A stretch of 64,000 nt of DNA. Origin: Acestrorhynchus altus (lineage: Eukaryota > Chordata > Actinopteri > Characiformes > Acestrorhynchidae). Made by a program: the position numbers and the translations under genes. The stretch is from positions 1,637,097-1,701,096 of the forward strand of contig CM067512.1 in NCBI GenBank assembly GCA_034509495.1, in the 5' to 3' direction. Below the pieces are notes generated by a model. That model was not told where the DNA came from. It did no database searches and was given only the letters and a program-made list of their open reading frames with translations. Positions 45,527 through 56,583 of this stretch are shown here, piece by piece; position 1 is the stretch's first letter, and each line of letters opens with the position of its first letter.

Positions 45527-45547
45527 GTGTGTGTGTGTGTGTGTGTG
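45487..45547. repeat. (GT)n microsatellite
   Basis: About 29 GT units with one TTGT break. Confidence 0.95.
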
Positions 45548-45924
45548 ACTGAAAGAGTGAGTCCATGCTGAGCCTCTGTTATATGAATGGTGTGTGTAAG
45601 TGCTTTATTAGGTGTGTGTGTCATATTGGCATCAGTAGAGCATGGAGAGACAGTGCAGTCCCTGAGCTTTAGACCAAATCACATGCTGTCAGACCATCAC
45701 CGTTTCAATCATAACACCACATTTATATTGTCATGTTTCTCCATCACCATGCCAACGGACTGTGTTGTCTCTCGCTGTGCAGTCTTCATTGAAATGTGGT
45801 TAATTTCTGGATTCAATATTATACCGTCCTGTGAGAAAGTTAGGACACATATGGACATTTGATGTTCAGTGGAGTTATATTGAGAAGTGGAGGTGAAATA
45901 ACTAAACACCGACAACTGAAGAAG

Positions 45925-46330
45925 TTGGCAGTTGATGTCAAAGTGCAGCTTCTGCCATCAGAAAGAGACCAAACCAGTTTGATCTTCATGGAGGTGTTTA
46001 AGGTAGAAATCCTTACTGTCCATAGACATCAGGAGAACATCTAGACAAAGAGCAGGACTTCTGGAACAATGTGCTTTGGACAGATGAATCCAAAACTGGA
46101 TTATTTGGACACAGTAACAGAACATGTTGACTCAAACCAAACACAGCATTTGAGCAGAAAGCTCAGCTGTGGTACCATGATGAGGTGAGGTGTGATAGTT
46201 TGGAGCTGCTCTGCTGCAACTGAGGTGTAGAATCTCTCCCATCACCAAAACTACTATGAGATCTTTATTGTATCAGGGGTTTTGAAAGTAGAGCGTCTGA
46301 GGACTTGGAGCCCCACAAAGAGCTTACACT
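45925..46330 (+). pseudogene. Tc1-like transposase relic (family D), copy 2
   Basis: Shares GATGTCAAAGTGCAGCTTCT and CAGAAAGAGACCAAACCAGTTTG with the 11.5-kb copy. It codes, in broken frames, for FWNNVLWTDESK (first catalytic aspartate), GLFGHSNR and a degenerate AFEQK segment. Frameshifted and stop-containing. Confidence 0.75.
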
Positions 46331-47030
46331 CCACACTAACATCACTGACCTCATCACCTGCTGAGTATCCATAACAACCTCTGACATTGTCCACCTAATG
46401 TCTGTTCAGCAGGAGTTCGTATGTCTCAAGTTGGCACCAGCCCAAGTTCGAGTGCCTGCCCGACCCCAGGAGCTCAGGGTCCCCCCGCTGAAACCCTACC
46501 GTAGTGCTAATCCGTCTGCAGAGTGCTACAAGCTCACACACTGCTTTTCCGTCTGGAGCAGCAGTAAGACCCTAATTGACCTAAAATACATGATGCTGGA
46601 TGACAACACACGAGAGAACAGCAGTAATGTTGGGTTTGCTGGGGTGAAAGAGAGGATTATGGGATGAAAAATGGCTCAGGAGAACAACAGCAACCTTTGA
46701 AACTAACTGTGAGCTCAGATCCCAAAACTCCTGAGCTTTACGTTGCAGAGCTGCAGTGGGAACAATGTTATTATTACTGATTATTTCTTTTGGTAATACA
46801 CTGTTGTACAGGTATGTTGTACTAGCCAGTGTTTAGTAACTATAGTAACTCGAGTTCATCTCAGAAACCGGTGTCGAGTTCACTGTAAAACCGTTATCAT
46901 TTGAGCTCAAACAGAGTACAAGCAACGCTTTCGTTGTATGTTGATTGTAGGGAAGTACAGCCAGTACAATGGTTTTAATTTCACATTGTTTCAGAGACAT
47001 AAGGTCAGTGTAGCATTACACCTACGTACA
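46331..47030. other. Intergenic; non-repetitive block at 46390-46680
   Basis: 46398-46667 is an 89-codon open frame with no recognisable domain; balanced composition could also mean regulatory DNA. The remainder is ordinary unique sequence. Confidence 0.3.
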
Positions 47031-47034
47031 ACCA

Positions 47035-47302
47035 CCATCTGCAGCAGAGAACGTGGTAACTTGCTGGCCTTCAACAGCGACTGTGATAATAAAGTGTGAG
47101 TGCACATAGGAAGGTGGTCTGTGGGGTCCTGATCATTGAAGATCAGGGGTGAAAGGAGGAGAATAAAGTCTGCAGAGAAACAGATGAACTACAGTCTGGA
47201 ATTATAGAACCACAAAGAGCTCCTGTGTGGACAGAGGAGCTGATAGGATGGACACGTGAAGAAACAAGGAGGTGGTCATAATGTTATGGTTGATTAGTGT
47301 AT
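47035..47302 (+). mobile_element. MITE family 2 copy
   Basis: GTGGGGTCCTGATCATTGAAG, GAGGAGAATAAAGTCTGCAG, ACAGATGAACTACAGTCTGG and the terminal AAGGAGGTGGTCATAATG followed by TTATGGTTGATTAGTGTA. Confidence 0.75.
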
Positions 47303-48160
47303 TTCTAATTGAAAATAAAGGTATGTTCAGTTGCTTTGTGCATGAAAGGGTTCATTAAATAATTTATTCCACTTGTAAAATTAGATTATTAGTCATATTA
47401 GGTAATATTTCATCATCTGAGACTTTGACATGATCCTGTGCTTCGTCTCACTGTTCTACCTCCATATGTTTAACATTATGAATCTCCTCTCAGCACAATA
47501 AATCTGATTGTGTGGCCAAAATCTGACTCACCATCTCACCTGCCTTCTGAAGGCCTCTGGTTGGCGTACGGGAGTTTTCCACTTAGCAGTCACACTCCAT
47601 TTTATTAGAACTGCTGTTTCTGTTCAGGTTCCACCAGCAAACCTGAGCTGTGTTTCCACTCAACTCTGAACTATGGGCTGAAATATGAACGTTGCTCTAC
47701 AGTCACTAGCCTGACATCATAGGATTGACCTTAGGGTTCAGGGCCCATGTCTGAGGCTCTGAGACTGGCGATGACAATCAGCCACAATCAATCTGCAGCG
47801 GAGAACACCTGGTCAGTGATGACTCTCTCTCAGAAGTGGTCAGCTACTGAAAGCACTCCCACAGCTGGCTGAATATTTCAGGAGTACTCTTAATGGAACC
47901 TGAAATATTTGTAGTTCACCAGTAAGAAAAGGCACTGAGTATTGTGGGTATCAAATAACAGTGTGAGAACATAGCATTAAATGTGAAGCTAGAACATCGT
48001 ATCAACACTCAAACACGGTGGTGATAGAGTGCTTTGGGGTCCCATCAAGACTGATGAATATCTTAACACTAGGAGAGTGTTGGGTAGTATTAGGAAAGTT
48101 TTGGTTTGAGTTTTTGGGAGGTGGTGGTTGCCACTAGATGGCAGTATTTGGGTGAGCCTG
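47303..48160. other. Intergenic, nothing recognised
   Basis: Unique sequence, no gene support. 47985-48060 (AACACGGTGGTGATAGAGTGC, TTTGGGGTCCC) may be a scrap of a Tc1 transposase centre. Confidence 0.3.
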
Positions 48161-48162
48161 GA

Positions 48163-48280
48163 AGGTGTGTTTGGAGTAATGGTATTTGGGTTGTACTGGG
48201 AGGTATTTGGGTTGTACTGGGAGGTGACTGGGTTGTACTGGGAGGTGACTGGGTTGTACTGGGAGGTGACTGGGTAGTAT
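48163..48280. repeat. 21-bp minisatellite, about five units
   Basis: TGACTGGGTTGTACTGGGAGG and the variant TATTTGGGTTGTACTGGGAGG in tandem. Confidence 0.92.
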
Positions 48281-48379
48281 TCAGAGGAGTTTTATTGTGA
48301 GGTGCATTGTTTGAGTTGTATCACGATGAGTTTGCGTTGTTCAGAGAAAGAGTTTGGGTTGTACTGGAAGGTTTGGATT

Positions 48380-48380
<1 letters not shown>

Positions 48381-48417
<37 letters not shown>
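48381..48417. repeat. (GT)n microsatellite
   Basis: About 17 GT units. Confidence 0.95.
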
Positions 48418-48520
48418 GTTGGACATGATTACATGTTTAATAAAGAAAGAAACCTGTTTTTCCTCTTATCTCCCACTTCATGATTGGTAGCTGTTGGTGG
48501 GGGCTGGTGCTGTGTGGTTG

Positions 48521-48533
48521 TATGTGTGTGTGT

Positions 48534-48584
<51 letters not shown>

Positions 48585-48602
48585 TGTGTGTGTGTGTGTG
48601 TG
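48521..48602. repeat. (GT)n microsatellite with AT variants
   Basis: About 40 dinucleotides, broken by TATG three times. Confidence 0.95.
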
Positions 48603-49259
48603 CTGGACAGTGTTAGGTGGGGTCAGGGATTGGAATGTGGCCTTTCTTATCAGTGTGCAGTGCAGAGAGTAAAGCAGTGGAGATGTTACTACATCTTCAC
48701 TCCACTGCCCTCAGAGTTAACACACATCCTGTGTCAGTGATACTCACTAGCTGGCCTGAAGTGTGTTAAAGCTACAGCCTGATCTGGGATCAGATGATTG
48801 TATAATTGTTTGTATCACGTTTGTAGAGCAGTGCGGTTCCAGCTGGTTCTCCTTCTAATCTTCCTATTGCATATGATTTAGTAACACTAGATAAAGGGTT
48901 CTGGATGAGTTCTCGGGGTTCGGAATGGGGTGAAGAGCGGAGAAGCTGTGAATGTAATATTTACTTTCAGAAGATTTGTCCTCCATCAAGCACATCCTTT
49001 CCCTTCTTTTCTGAGTGGATGAAACAAGCATGGGGATCCTCCTTCAGATGCGTGATGGACAAGGGGATCACCTTCCTTTGAATGGACAACCACAAAGAAA
49101 AGCCCCACTTTGCTTAAGTACAGCCCAGCGGGTTGCTGCTGAAAGAGAGAGAGAGAGAGAGAGGACCTGGTGAGGATCTGGCACGCCTTTTTGTAGGACA
49201 CTGTAGATGCAGGTCCAGAAAAAGGGGGTGGGGTTTTAACCAGTCAAGTATGGCAAGCA

Positions 49260-49668
49260 GGATGATTGTGGACACCCCTTCTAATGGTTTTAACCTGCAA
49301 AATGCATCCATGCTGGCACAAATGTGCCATCTTTGTTTGCCATTCTCAGTTAAATAGGACTCTCTGGAGCAGATGCACAAACATGAACCTACACCATGTC
49401 TAATTCCAGGCGTGGACTAGAGGGGTATAAGAAATTATGGAGCTGTGGAGCAGTGGAACCTGTGTTCTCTGGAATGATGGAGCATCACATCCAGAACAGG
49501 TTGAGAATTTACTAAAAGTGGTGAATCATCAGACATCCTCTACAGCTCACAATGCTCCTGAATCTGAATACTACTAGCTCCACCAAGCTTGGATAGACAC
49601 TTTAAATTGCATTAACAGAAGGTAGTGACTAGGCTTGAAGTGTCATTACTTGTGTCCATATAGTGTAA
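49260..49668 (+). mobile_element. MITE family 1 copy
   Basis: ATTGTGGACACCCCTTCTAATG, TAGGACTCTCTGGAGCAGATG, GGCGTGGACTAGAGGGGTATAA, GGAGCAGTGGAACCTGTG, ending TTGTGTCCATATAGTGTAA. Its last third has diverged. Confidence 0.7.
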
Positions 49669-50019
49669 GCTGATTGACTGTCATTGCAGATGTGTCTCCG
49701 TCTTCACTTTCTGATCAAGAATACCTGAGATTCCTGACTGAAGTGGCACCTGCAGCTCCTCGTTCGATGGCTGTTCCGTGGAGCTTTGGGAAGTGTCCGG
49801 GTTGACTCTGCTGCGTGTGGACGGGTCTTGATAAGGCTACAGATGTTCCGTGTCATTCTGACGAGCAGGACAGGGCCTGGGCCGTGAGCTGGATGGATGA
49901 TGACATGGTTATCATTAAACGACAAGTTCTCCTTTAGGTCCTGGTGTGGCAGACTGGAACTGACAGGCAGCAGGTTTGTTTTCTAAATATGTCAGCAACC
50001 AGGATTAACAGCAACTAAT

Positions 50020-50022
50020 GTG

Positions 50023-50070
<48 letters not shown>
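50020..50070. repeat. (GT)n microsatellite
   Basis: About 25 GT units. Confidence 0.95.
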
Positions 50071-50075
<5 letters not shown>

Positions 50076-50106
50076 ATTGTGTGTGTGTCTGTGTGTTGTT
50101 TTTGTT

Positions 50107-50292
50107 ATAATAATAATAATAATTCAAAGAAGAAGAAAAAGAAATTTGTTAAAAAAAATGTATCTATATATTTTTAATGAATAAAACATTACAGTTATTA
50201 AGTTCATTACTATTATTTTGTTGATAATAATAATAATAATAATAATATAATAATAATAATTATTTATTTATTTATTTATTTGTTATTTATAT
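50107..50292. repeat. AT-rich (AAT)n/(ATTT)n region
   Basis: AAT runs at about 50108-50123 and 50226-50258, then (ATTT)n to about 50285. Confidence 0.9.
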
Positions 50293-50319
50293 ATTCACCC
50301 ATAATCCCAATGTCAAATA

Positions 50320-50446
50320 GTACTCAATGCATTAGTCCTCACAGCAATGTTCCACAATCAGTAGAGTTGCGGACAGTAGAGCTTGAATCCCCTTAATTTC
50401 AGAAGATACATTGAATGAGCAGGTGTCCCAATACTTTTGTCCATAT

Positions 50447-50448
<2 letters not shown>
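50320..50448 (+). mobile_element. MITE family 1, 3' end
   Basis: TAGTCCTCACAGCAATGTTCC, GAATCCCCTTAATTTCAGAAG, CAGGTGTCCCAATACTTTTG and TCCATATCATGTG. The terminus merges into a GT microsatellite. Confidence 0.7.

Positions 50449-50513
<65 letters not shown>
50449..50513. repeat. (GT)n microsatellite
   Basis: About 32 GT units, seeded at a MITE end. Confidence 0.97.
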
Positions 50514-50517
<4 letters not shown>

Positions 50518-50709
50518 CATGCTTGCTATCTCAGGACCTTCATTGCATTCCTCCCGGAGCCCGCTCTGTCATTTATCTGTCTGTTTCGATGAAGTCATTG
50601 GCACTCGGAGAGCTCCAATAGCAGCTGTTCTCCCCCCCAGCAGCAACGGCACCATTGGCTGAGTGCTGTCTGCATAAACACATCATTCACTATACATCAC
50701 ATCCCCCCC

Positions 50710-50710
<1 letters not shown>

Positions 50711-50759
<49 letters not shown>
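50711..50759. repeat. (CA)n microsatellite
   Basis: About 24 CA units. Confidence 0.97.
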
Positions 50760-50762
<3 letters not shown>

Positions 50763-51187
50763 CGGCTGGCTTCGGTCAAACATGGAGATTAAACGAGCAG
50801 CACATAAACACTGACTGCAGACAAAGAAAAGGTAAACAATTCAATTAAACATCATCCAGTGATCAGACACGTCTAATCACACTTCTCAAACCCATGTCTA
50901 CTCCTGTAGGACTGTCAAATATTTCTACATTGATCTTCAGCTCAAAGGACATAAATAGTTTGCACCAGGAATCAACCCAGGCAGAAGTAGTGCATGTGAC
51001 GTAGCAAGGCGTTGTCCTGTACCTGTTACTGACTATATAAGGTCGTCCTGTAACTCTGCTTTCTATTGTGTTTCGTGTTGTTGTTTAGAAGCATCCTTTG
51101 CCAGTGAAGTTTGCCTTGGAATAGAGTTTGAATGCAATTCCGTCCGTTGGAAGAGTTGCAGAGGAGTCACGTTGTAGGGGCCCTACC
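50760..51187. other. Intergenic, nothing recognised
   Basis: Unique sequence with TGACTATATAAGGTCG at about 51030-51044, a TATA-like string without an associated gene. Confidence 0.3.
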
Positions 51188-51465
51188 TACGCTATTGGAC
51201 GCTCTATCAACACTCCACCCCTACCGCACCATCTGCAGAACTGAGTGAGAACATTCAAGCTACGTGGATGAATCATCACAGGACACCATAAGGAACCTCT
51301 ACACCTCCATGCAGAGACGTCTGGCGTGCGCACGTTAAACCTATTGTAGTACTGAGGAACGCCGCTACTTAATATGAGTAGATCAATAAATATTGATCAG
51401 ATCGAATACATTTATCATCAGTTATTGATCCTGATCACCTTCATCCTCCTTCACTACAGAGTTTC
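51188..51465 (+). mobile_element. Mariner/Tc1 family C, 3' terminal part (copy 3)
   Basis: Closely follows 16680-16935 from ACGCTATTGGACGCTCTATC through CATGCAGAGACGTCTGGC to ATGAGTAGATCAATAAATATTG and CCTGATCACCTTCATC. Only the C-terminal tail of the transposase and the 3' non-coding end are present. Confidence 0.85.
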
Positions 51466-51819
51466 GAAAGATACAGAAGATCCTGTAAGTTGTGAAGTGG
51501 GACCTCCATGAGCCTTGTTGTGTGGGTTCCCAGGTAGTAGGGCCAACAGATCCTCAATGTTTCTTCGCTGACTGTCAGTGTTGTTAATGTTATGGCTGAT
51601 TGGTCTAAATACCTCCAGACACTTCCGACAGTTCAAACACACGTGAGCTGGTTTTCTGAGGCCTCTGTCCATTCTCTTGTCTTTAGTTATGTCTCTTATC
51701 GTGTTAAATGGATGTGTTGGATGTGCTTTAGTAAAACTTCATATTTAACCTATATTTCCGGAGGCTCTGGCTCAGCTCGTCAAGTAGAATCTCAGTGAAA
51801 AACTGAACTAAGAATAAAT

Positions 51820-52120
51820 TGTACAATACACAGTTATTGTTGCAATAACTCAGCCGTTATCAGCTTTAGTCTCCGTCCAACCCAAACACGGCCCGAATCA
51901 GACCGCTATTAATTACCTGCGTGATAAGTTCATGTAATAAAAACATTTTTATCCGTGCAGTTACGAGTCTCCGAGGGCAGGACGTCTGTAAGCGGGGTGG
52001 AAACGGCGCTGAAGCCACAGCGTCTGGGTTTATATGAGAACGGCCTGTCAGAGCCGCTCTGATAAAGCCTGGAGACCCTGCAGTTAGAACAATGTGTCAA
52101 ACAAGCTGCTATTGACCTGG
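51820..52120. other. Candidate conserved regulatory island
   Basis: Repeat-free up to a CA microsatellite. CAGCCGTTATCAGCTTTAG, CGCTATTAATTACCTGCGTG (TAATTA 51910-51915) and GATAAGTTCATGTAATAAAAAC suggest homeodomain and GATA-type binding. No coding frame. Confidence 0.35.
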
Positions 52121-52135
52121 CCAGGCCTGCCTCTG

Positions 52136-52136
<1 letters not shown>

Positions 52137-52201
<65 letters not shown>
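52137..52201. repeat. (CA)n microsatellite
   Basis: About 32 perfect CA units. Confidence 0.97.
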
Positions 52202-52205
<4 letters not shown>

Positions 52206-52315
52206 AGGTGGTTGGAGCTGCTCTAAAGTTCAGCCCGGACAAAGTGTGGCTTATGCTGTAAGAGCAGCAGGCGCTAAATAATATAGACCCCTGATCTGCA
52301 CTGGGAATTCTCTGA

Positions 52316-52520
52316 TACACTACCTGTCCAAAAGTATCCAGACACCCCTTCTAATCATGGAATTCCTAGTGCCTACTACCACCTGTACTCACACAGACTT
52401 CCTCTCCACTGAGAAGCACTGACCAGTAGAACGGGATAATGGGACCAGAGGTCACTGTGCACAGTGTGGAGCCTGGGCTAGAGGGGCTGAATGCAGTCAA
52501 ATCCTCCTCAAGCCAGTTTG
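52316..52520 (+). mobile_element. MITE family 1, 5' half
   Basis: ACACTACCTGTCCAAAAGTATCC, AGACACCCCTTCTAATCATGG, GGGCTAGAGGGGCTGAATGC and AGTCAAATCCTC. The 3' end is missing. Confidence 0.65.
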
Positions 52521-52845
52521 CCGGACAACCTGTGTATTATTATTGTGTTGATGTGATATTGATAATATATATAATATATATATATGTGTCAGCATATCTG
52601 ATCTGAAGAAATGTAATAAACCTATTGATCCGACGATTTGTTTTACAGCTGCTCAATTTTTCTGGTCACTTCAAATTTCTCAAATGTAAATTTCAACACA
52701 TTGAAAAAGTCTATAATTTCATATATATAAACATATAAAAGTATAGAATTTTATACATAGACAAAATAAAGTAGTACAAAGTATAATTTTACATACAAAC
52801 GTATAAAAAGTATATAACCGTACATACAGGCAAAATAAATTATGA

Positions 52846-52892
<47 letters not shown>

Positions 52893-53530
52893 TCTTTATA
52901 TATACTGTTTATACATGTCTTATATATGTATGTCATGTCTTAACATAGTCTTATAGTCTTATAGAGAACTGTTATATGTCAGGAGCCCAAATGGGAGCGG
53001 TGTAGTTTGTTTCAGTGGTCAGTATGGCTTCTTTGCAGCTGACCACTTTGTCTGGTCAAAAATAAATAAATAAAAATAACATAGCAGATCTGATAGAGTA
53101 GAAAACCAGTCAGTGAACATATACTGAACGTTTCTTTAATCGTAACTGTTTGGCCTCTTATTTACAGTGAATTTTAATGCATTTGGGATTTAATTTGTGT
53201 CTTAATTCTGCTTATTAAATATACATTTATAAACACTGTGTATGAAAACAGCTACCATAAACTGAACAGTATCACTGGCTCATGACTGATATTCAACGTT
53301 TGACTTTGTCTATTGTTTTTGTTTGATGTATAGACTTTAATCTCTGTCTAAATGCTTAACTTGACATTATTTTTGATAATAAGTGTATTTGTCATTATTA
53401 CCCAATAATGATGAATGTATTGTTATTTCACATTGTAATAAATTAATGGCTGATGGTGACTAAAAATGTATATTTACAGAGCTGAAATACAAATGATTAA
53501 TGTCTAGTCTGAATTATTCACTTTTCTCCC
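52521..53530. other. AT-rich intergenic DNA with an (AT)n run
   Basis: (AT)n at 52849-52891; the repeated phrase ATATATAAACATATAAAAGTAT and TACATACARRCRWAATAAA at 52720-52840 suggests a short diverged repeat. No gene. Confidence 0.5.
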
Positions 53531-53880
53531 TTTCAGTGACTCGCCCTGTGGCCTGTGTTGTAACTGCAGAGACAGCTAGCTACTGATTTCAGGGCCATGT
53601 AAACCTGCTGATGGTGCCCCTGACAGAGCAAACACTAAAGTAATGAACAGTGAAATGCACTGGTCGGCGATTGTGCATTCAAGAGATTCCGAACTGCGGA
53701 GCAGCTCGGCTTCAGGATGCGAGGCTTTTCGGCATTATGTGGAGAAAGGCTGGTGTGACAGAGCCCCAGACTAACTCACCCAGCCAAAATGGAAATAAAC
53801 ACTTTGCTCCTGTTTGCTTAAATGGGGCTCAAGGCCTCTGGAGGTGTTTGCTGAAGGAGAAGGGGAAAAAAGGCAAACAT
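53530..53880. other. Candidate conserved regulatory island
   Basis: Non-repetitive and balanced (GCGATTGTGCATTCAAGAG, GAGGCTTTTCGGCATTATG, CCAAAATGGAAATAAACAC). An open + frame here is extended only by the CT repeat next to it. Function inferred from composition. Confidence 0.3.
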
Positions 53881-53884
53881 CCCC

Positions 53885-53888
<4 letters not shown>

Positions 53889-53949
<61 letters not shown>
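53889..53949. repeat. (CT)n microsatellite
   Basis: About 30 CT units; CT-rich DNA continues in patches to 54105. Confidence 0.97.
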
Positions 53950-53951
<2 letters not shown>

Positions 53952-54109
53952 CTCTCTCCTGCGATTCTTTATTTCCTCCCTTCCTTCTGTCTCTCTCTCT
54001 CTCGTCCAGCGTGTGTACTTGAACAGCGTTGGTAAGAAAGCATCCAAGCAGACTCCACATCAATAGGCCTCTCTCGTATCTCTCCGCTCTCTTTCTCTCT
54101 CTGTCTTTG

Positions 54110-54800
54110 ACGGTGGTCCACTGCGGACCCCATGAGGCGTTTTCTCGCAAAATTGACTAGAACGAACTGAGCGGGCAAAGCCGTCCACAAACTCTGCGAC
54201 AAGGCGAGTGAGCAGATTAAGAGTAGCGCCAGACATATCAGGGCTACGGAGGGCGGGCCGCTGCTCGCTCGGTGAGCAGACGAATGCTGAACCCCACCAA
54301 ACCAGCAGCTGGGACCAGCAGAAAGAGGCCTTTTGCTCCAGTGCGATTCAGCTGCATCAGGCCTGCAGGTGTTTCAGCTTTGGGTGGAGCATGGGGTCAG
54401 CACGGAGGCTATATGGCCCAGAACAACAAGCAGTGAAACACTCCTGGAGGGAGCAGAGGAGGAGTACATACTTAAATATGAACTGACTTTCAGTCCCAGA
54501 TGCAGAGAACGTGTTTAGAAATGTGTGTAAATAAATGGGAAATTCTATAAAAACGTTTTATAACTAAACTCTCCGCCATGTTATTAAATTGCGGGGATGT
54601 TTTTGTATCATCTCTGATTTATGTACAACTTAATAACTTCACTGTTGAAGGAAAAAGTTGCTGTAAAAAAGATTATATTGGAAAAATAAATTATGGAACA
54701 TTTCTATTGACATTCACACACCAAATATGAAAAACAGCCATTTGTATTTTTAAATTTTAACAAATTTTAACAAATGATTTCCATTAGAAATCAGGCTCAT
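54110..54800. other. Unique intergenic stretch
   Basis: Balanced at 54110-54450, AT-rich afterwards. Frames at 54208-54518 are not recognisable proteins. Confidence 0.3.
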
Positions 54801-54810
54801 ACAGTTATGT

Positions 54811-54915
54811 GCTGAATTGAGTTGAGTTGAGTTGAGTTGAGTTGAGCTGAGCTGAGCTGAGCTGAGCTGAGTTGAGTTGAGTTGAGTTGAGTTGAGTTGA
54901 GTTGAGTTGAGTTGG
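54811..54915. repeat. (GTTGA)n/(GCTGA)n pentanucleotide array
   Basis: Five GTTGA units, five GCTGA units, then about eight GTTGA units. Diverged relatives continue to about 55160 (GAGTTGAGTTGAGTTATG, GGAGCTGAACTGG). Confidence 0.97.
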
Positions 54916-55239
54916 CATTTACTGAACTGGATTGATCTGAAATGATCTGAGTTGACTTACAATCTGAGTTGAGTTGAGTTGAGTTATGATTTTTTGAGCT
55001 CCACTGACCTGAAAATAGTAGAGTTGTGTTGAATTAAACTAATTTGAGTTGAGTTTCTGATCTGTACTGAAATGAGCTCAGTTAAGCTGCACAAAGTAGA
55101 AATGAAATCCTTTGAATTGAGTTAAACTGAATTGGATCAGTTGAAACCAGCTGGGATGGTGGAGCTGAACTGGAATTGAAGGTAGGTGGTTAAGCTTACT
55201 CACATGGAACTGTCTCTGCTTTCTCTGTGGGTCAATCAG

Positions 55240-55640
55240 GATGTGAAATCTGTTTCAAGCTAATGAAGTGGGATCCCCGACCCGCAGGCAAAAATACAAC
55301 AAGTCAGGCGCGGAGCGCGGTGGCGGCAGGCCGCGTTCTAAAGGCGAGTCGCAGGCGTAGTCCCGAGAACAACTTATTTATTTAGTTGCTGAGTTACAGC
55401 ACATCTTGGGACGATCGATCATCGAGTCTCTCTACAACACAGCAGATTCCAAGGGCTTTGGTATGCAGACCTGGGCCTGCTATTCATAGCTACAAGCAGA
55501 GATGTAAATCTGCAGGGTTGTAGGTAATGTTTACGTAAACTCAACACTAAAGGATGTTTCATTATTCTCCATCCCACGCTGCATATTTCATTATCACATA
55601 GCTGCTTTTTCAACATTCATCAGTAAACATGTCGTTTTGT
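55240..55640. other. Candidate conserved regulatory island
   Basis: Repeat-free: CAAGCTAATGAAGTGGGATCC, GGCGCGGAGCGCGGTGGCGGC, ACGATCGATCATCGAGTC. GC-rich core in AT-rich flanks. No gene recognised. Confidence 0.3.
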
Positions 55641-55800
55641 CTTTTTCCCCTTTTTAATTGTAAACCAGCAGAATCAACAGTGTAACGCGTGTCGAGACTC
55701 AAATGAGAATTATCCAGTGAGAAACGAGAGGATTTGACAGCGGGACTCGCTGTAAGGTCACATGCTTTGTAAGAATGTGATCACTGTAGTTGTGAAACAG

Positions 55801-55807
55801 TGTGTGT

Positions 55808-55880
<73 letters not shown>
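55801..55880. repeat. (GT)n microsatellite
   Basis: About 40 GT units with one GA variant. Confidence 0.97.
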
Positions 55881-55884
<4 letters not shown>

Positions 55885-56198
55885 AGCGGTGACCTCCTCC
55901 ACTAAATCCTCGACCCGTCACTTTGGTGTTATTAAATTATTGTGATTCACAGCATCAGTTGAAAAATCTCTCCACGTTTATTTTTACAGCCTTTATCTGA
56001 CGCTCTTATCCAGAGTCTCACCCAAGGACTGTGTGGAATTGAACCCCAGTTGCCCACATGGTGTGGGGTCTCACTGATGGCATTATCTGTACCACATCAA
56101 CCACTATATAGAATAACTGTCATCTGATTGGTTGAATGTTGGCCTGGTGAGACTCGGCCAACCTATTCTCTCCATGCAGACCCAGAAACTGCACTCAG

Positions 56199-56322
56199 CC
56201 CCCCACCACCTCACCACCACCACCACCAGCCCCCTCACCCCACCACCACCACCATAGCCCCACCACCCCACCACCACCACCACCAGCCCCACCACCCACC
56301 ACCACCACCACCAGCCCCCACC
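56199..56322. repeat. (CAC)n-rich compound pyrimidine/A repeat
   Basis: CACCACC trains alternate with AGCCCC and TAGCCCC linkers in roughly 25-35-bp units; the opposite strand is G-rich with many GGTGG and GGGG runs. Confidence 0.92.
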
Positions 56323-56506
56323 TGAACACACCTGCTTTTCTCACTCTGTTCAGCCAGTCATTCACAGAATCATCCAGAATAATCAGCCGATCAGTTTCAG
56401 TCTGATGGTACATCAGCACAGCAACTGAGGATAATCTAAAAATAATAAACCTCATTCTGTTCCAGCAGCAGAAGTTTGGGATCAGTGTTTTCAACAATAC
56501 TGATGG

Positions 56507-56507
<1 letters not shown>

Positions 56508-56579
<72 letters not shown>
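56508..56579. repeat. (AT)n microsatellite
   Basis: About 36 AT units, leading directly into the pentamer array. Confidence 0.97.

Positions 56580-56583
<4 letters not shown>

Noticed and set aside
54811..54915. Immunoglobulin switch-like GAGCTGAGCT repeat
   Set aside because: A simple pentamer microsatellite; no immunoglobulin constant gene nearby, and teleosts have no class-switch regions.
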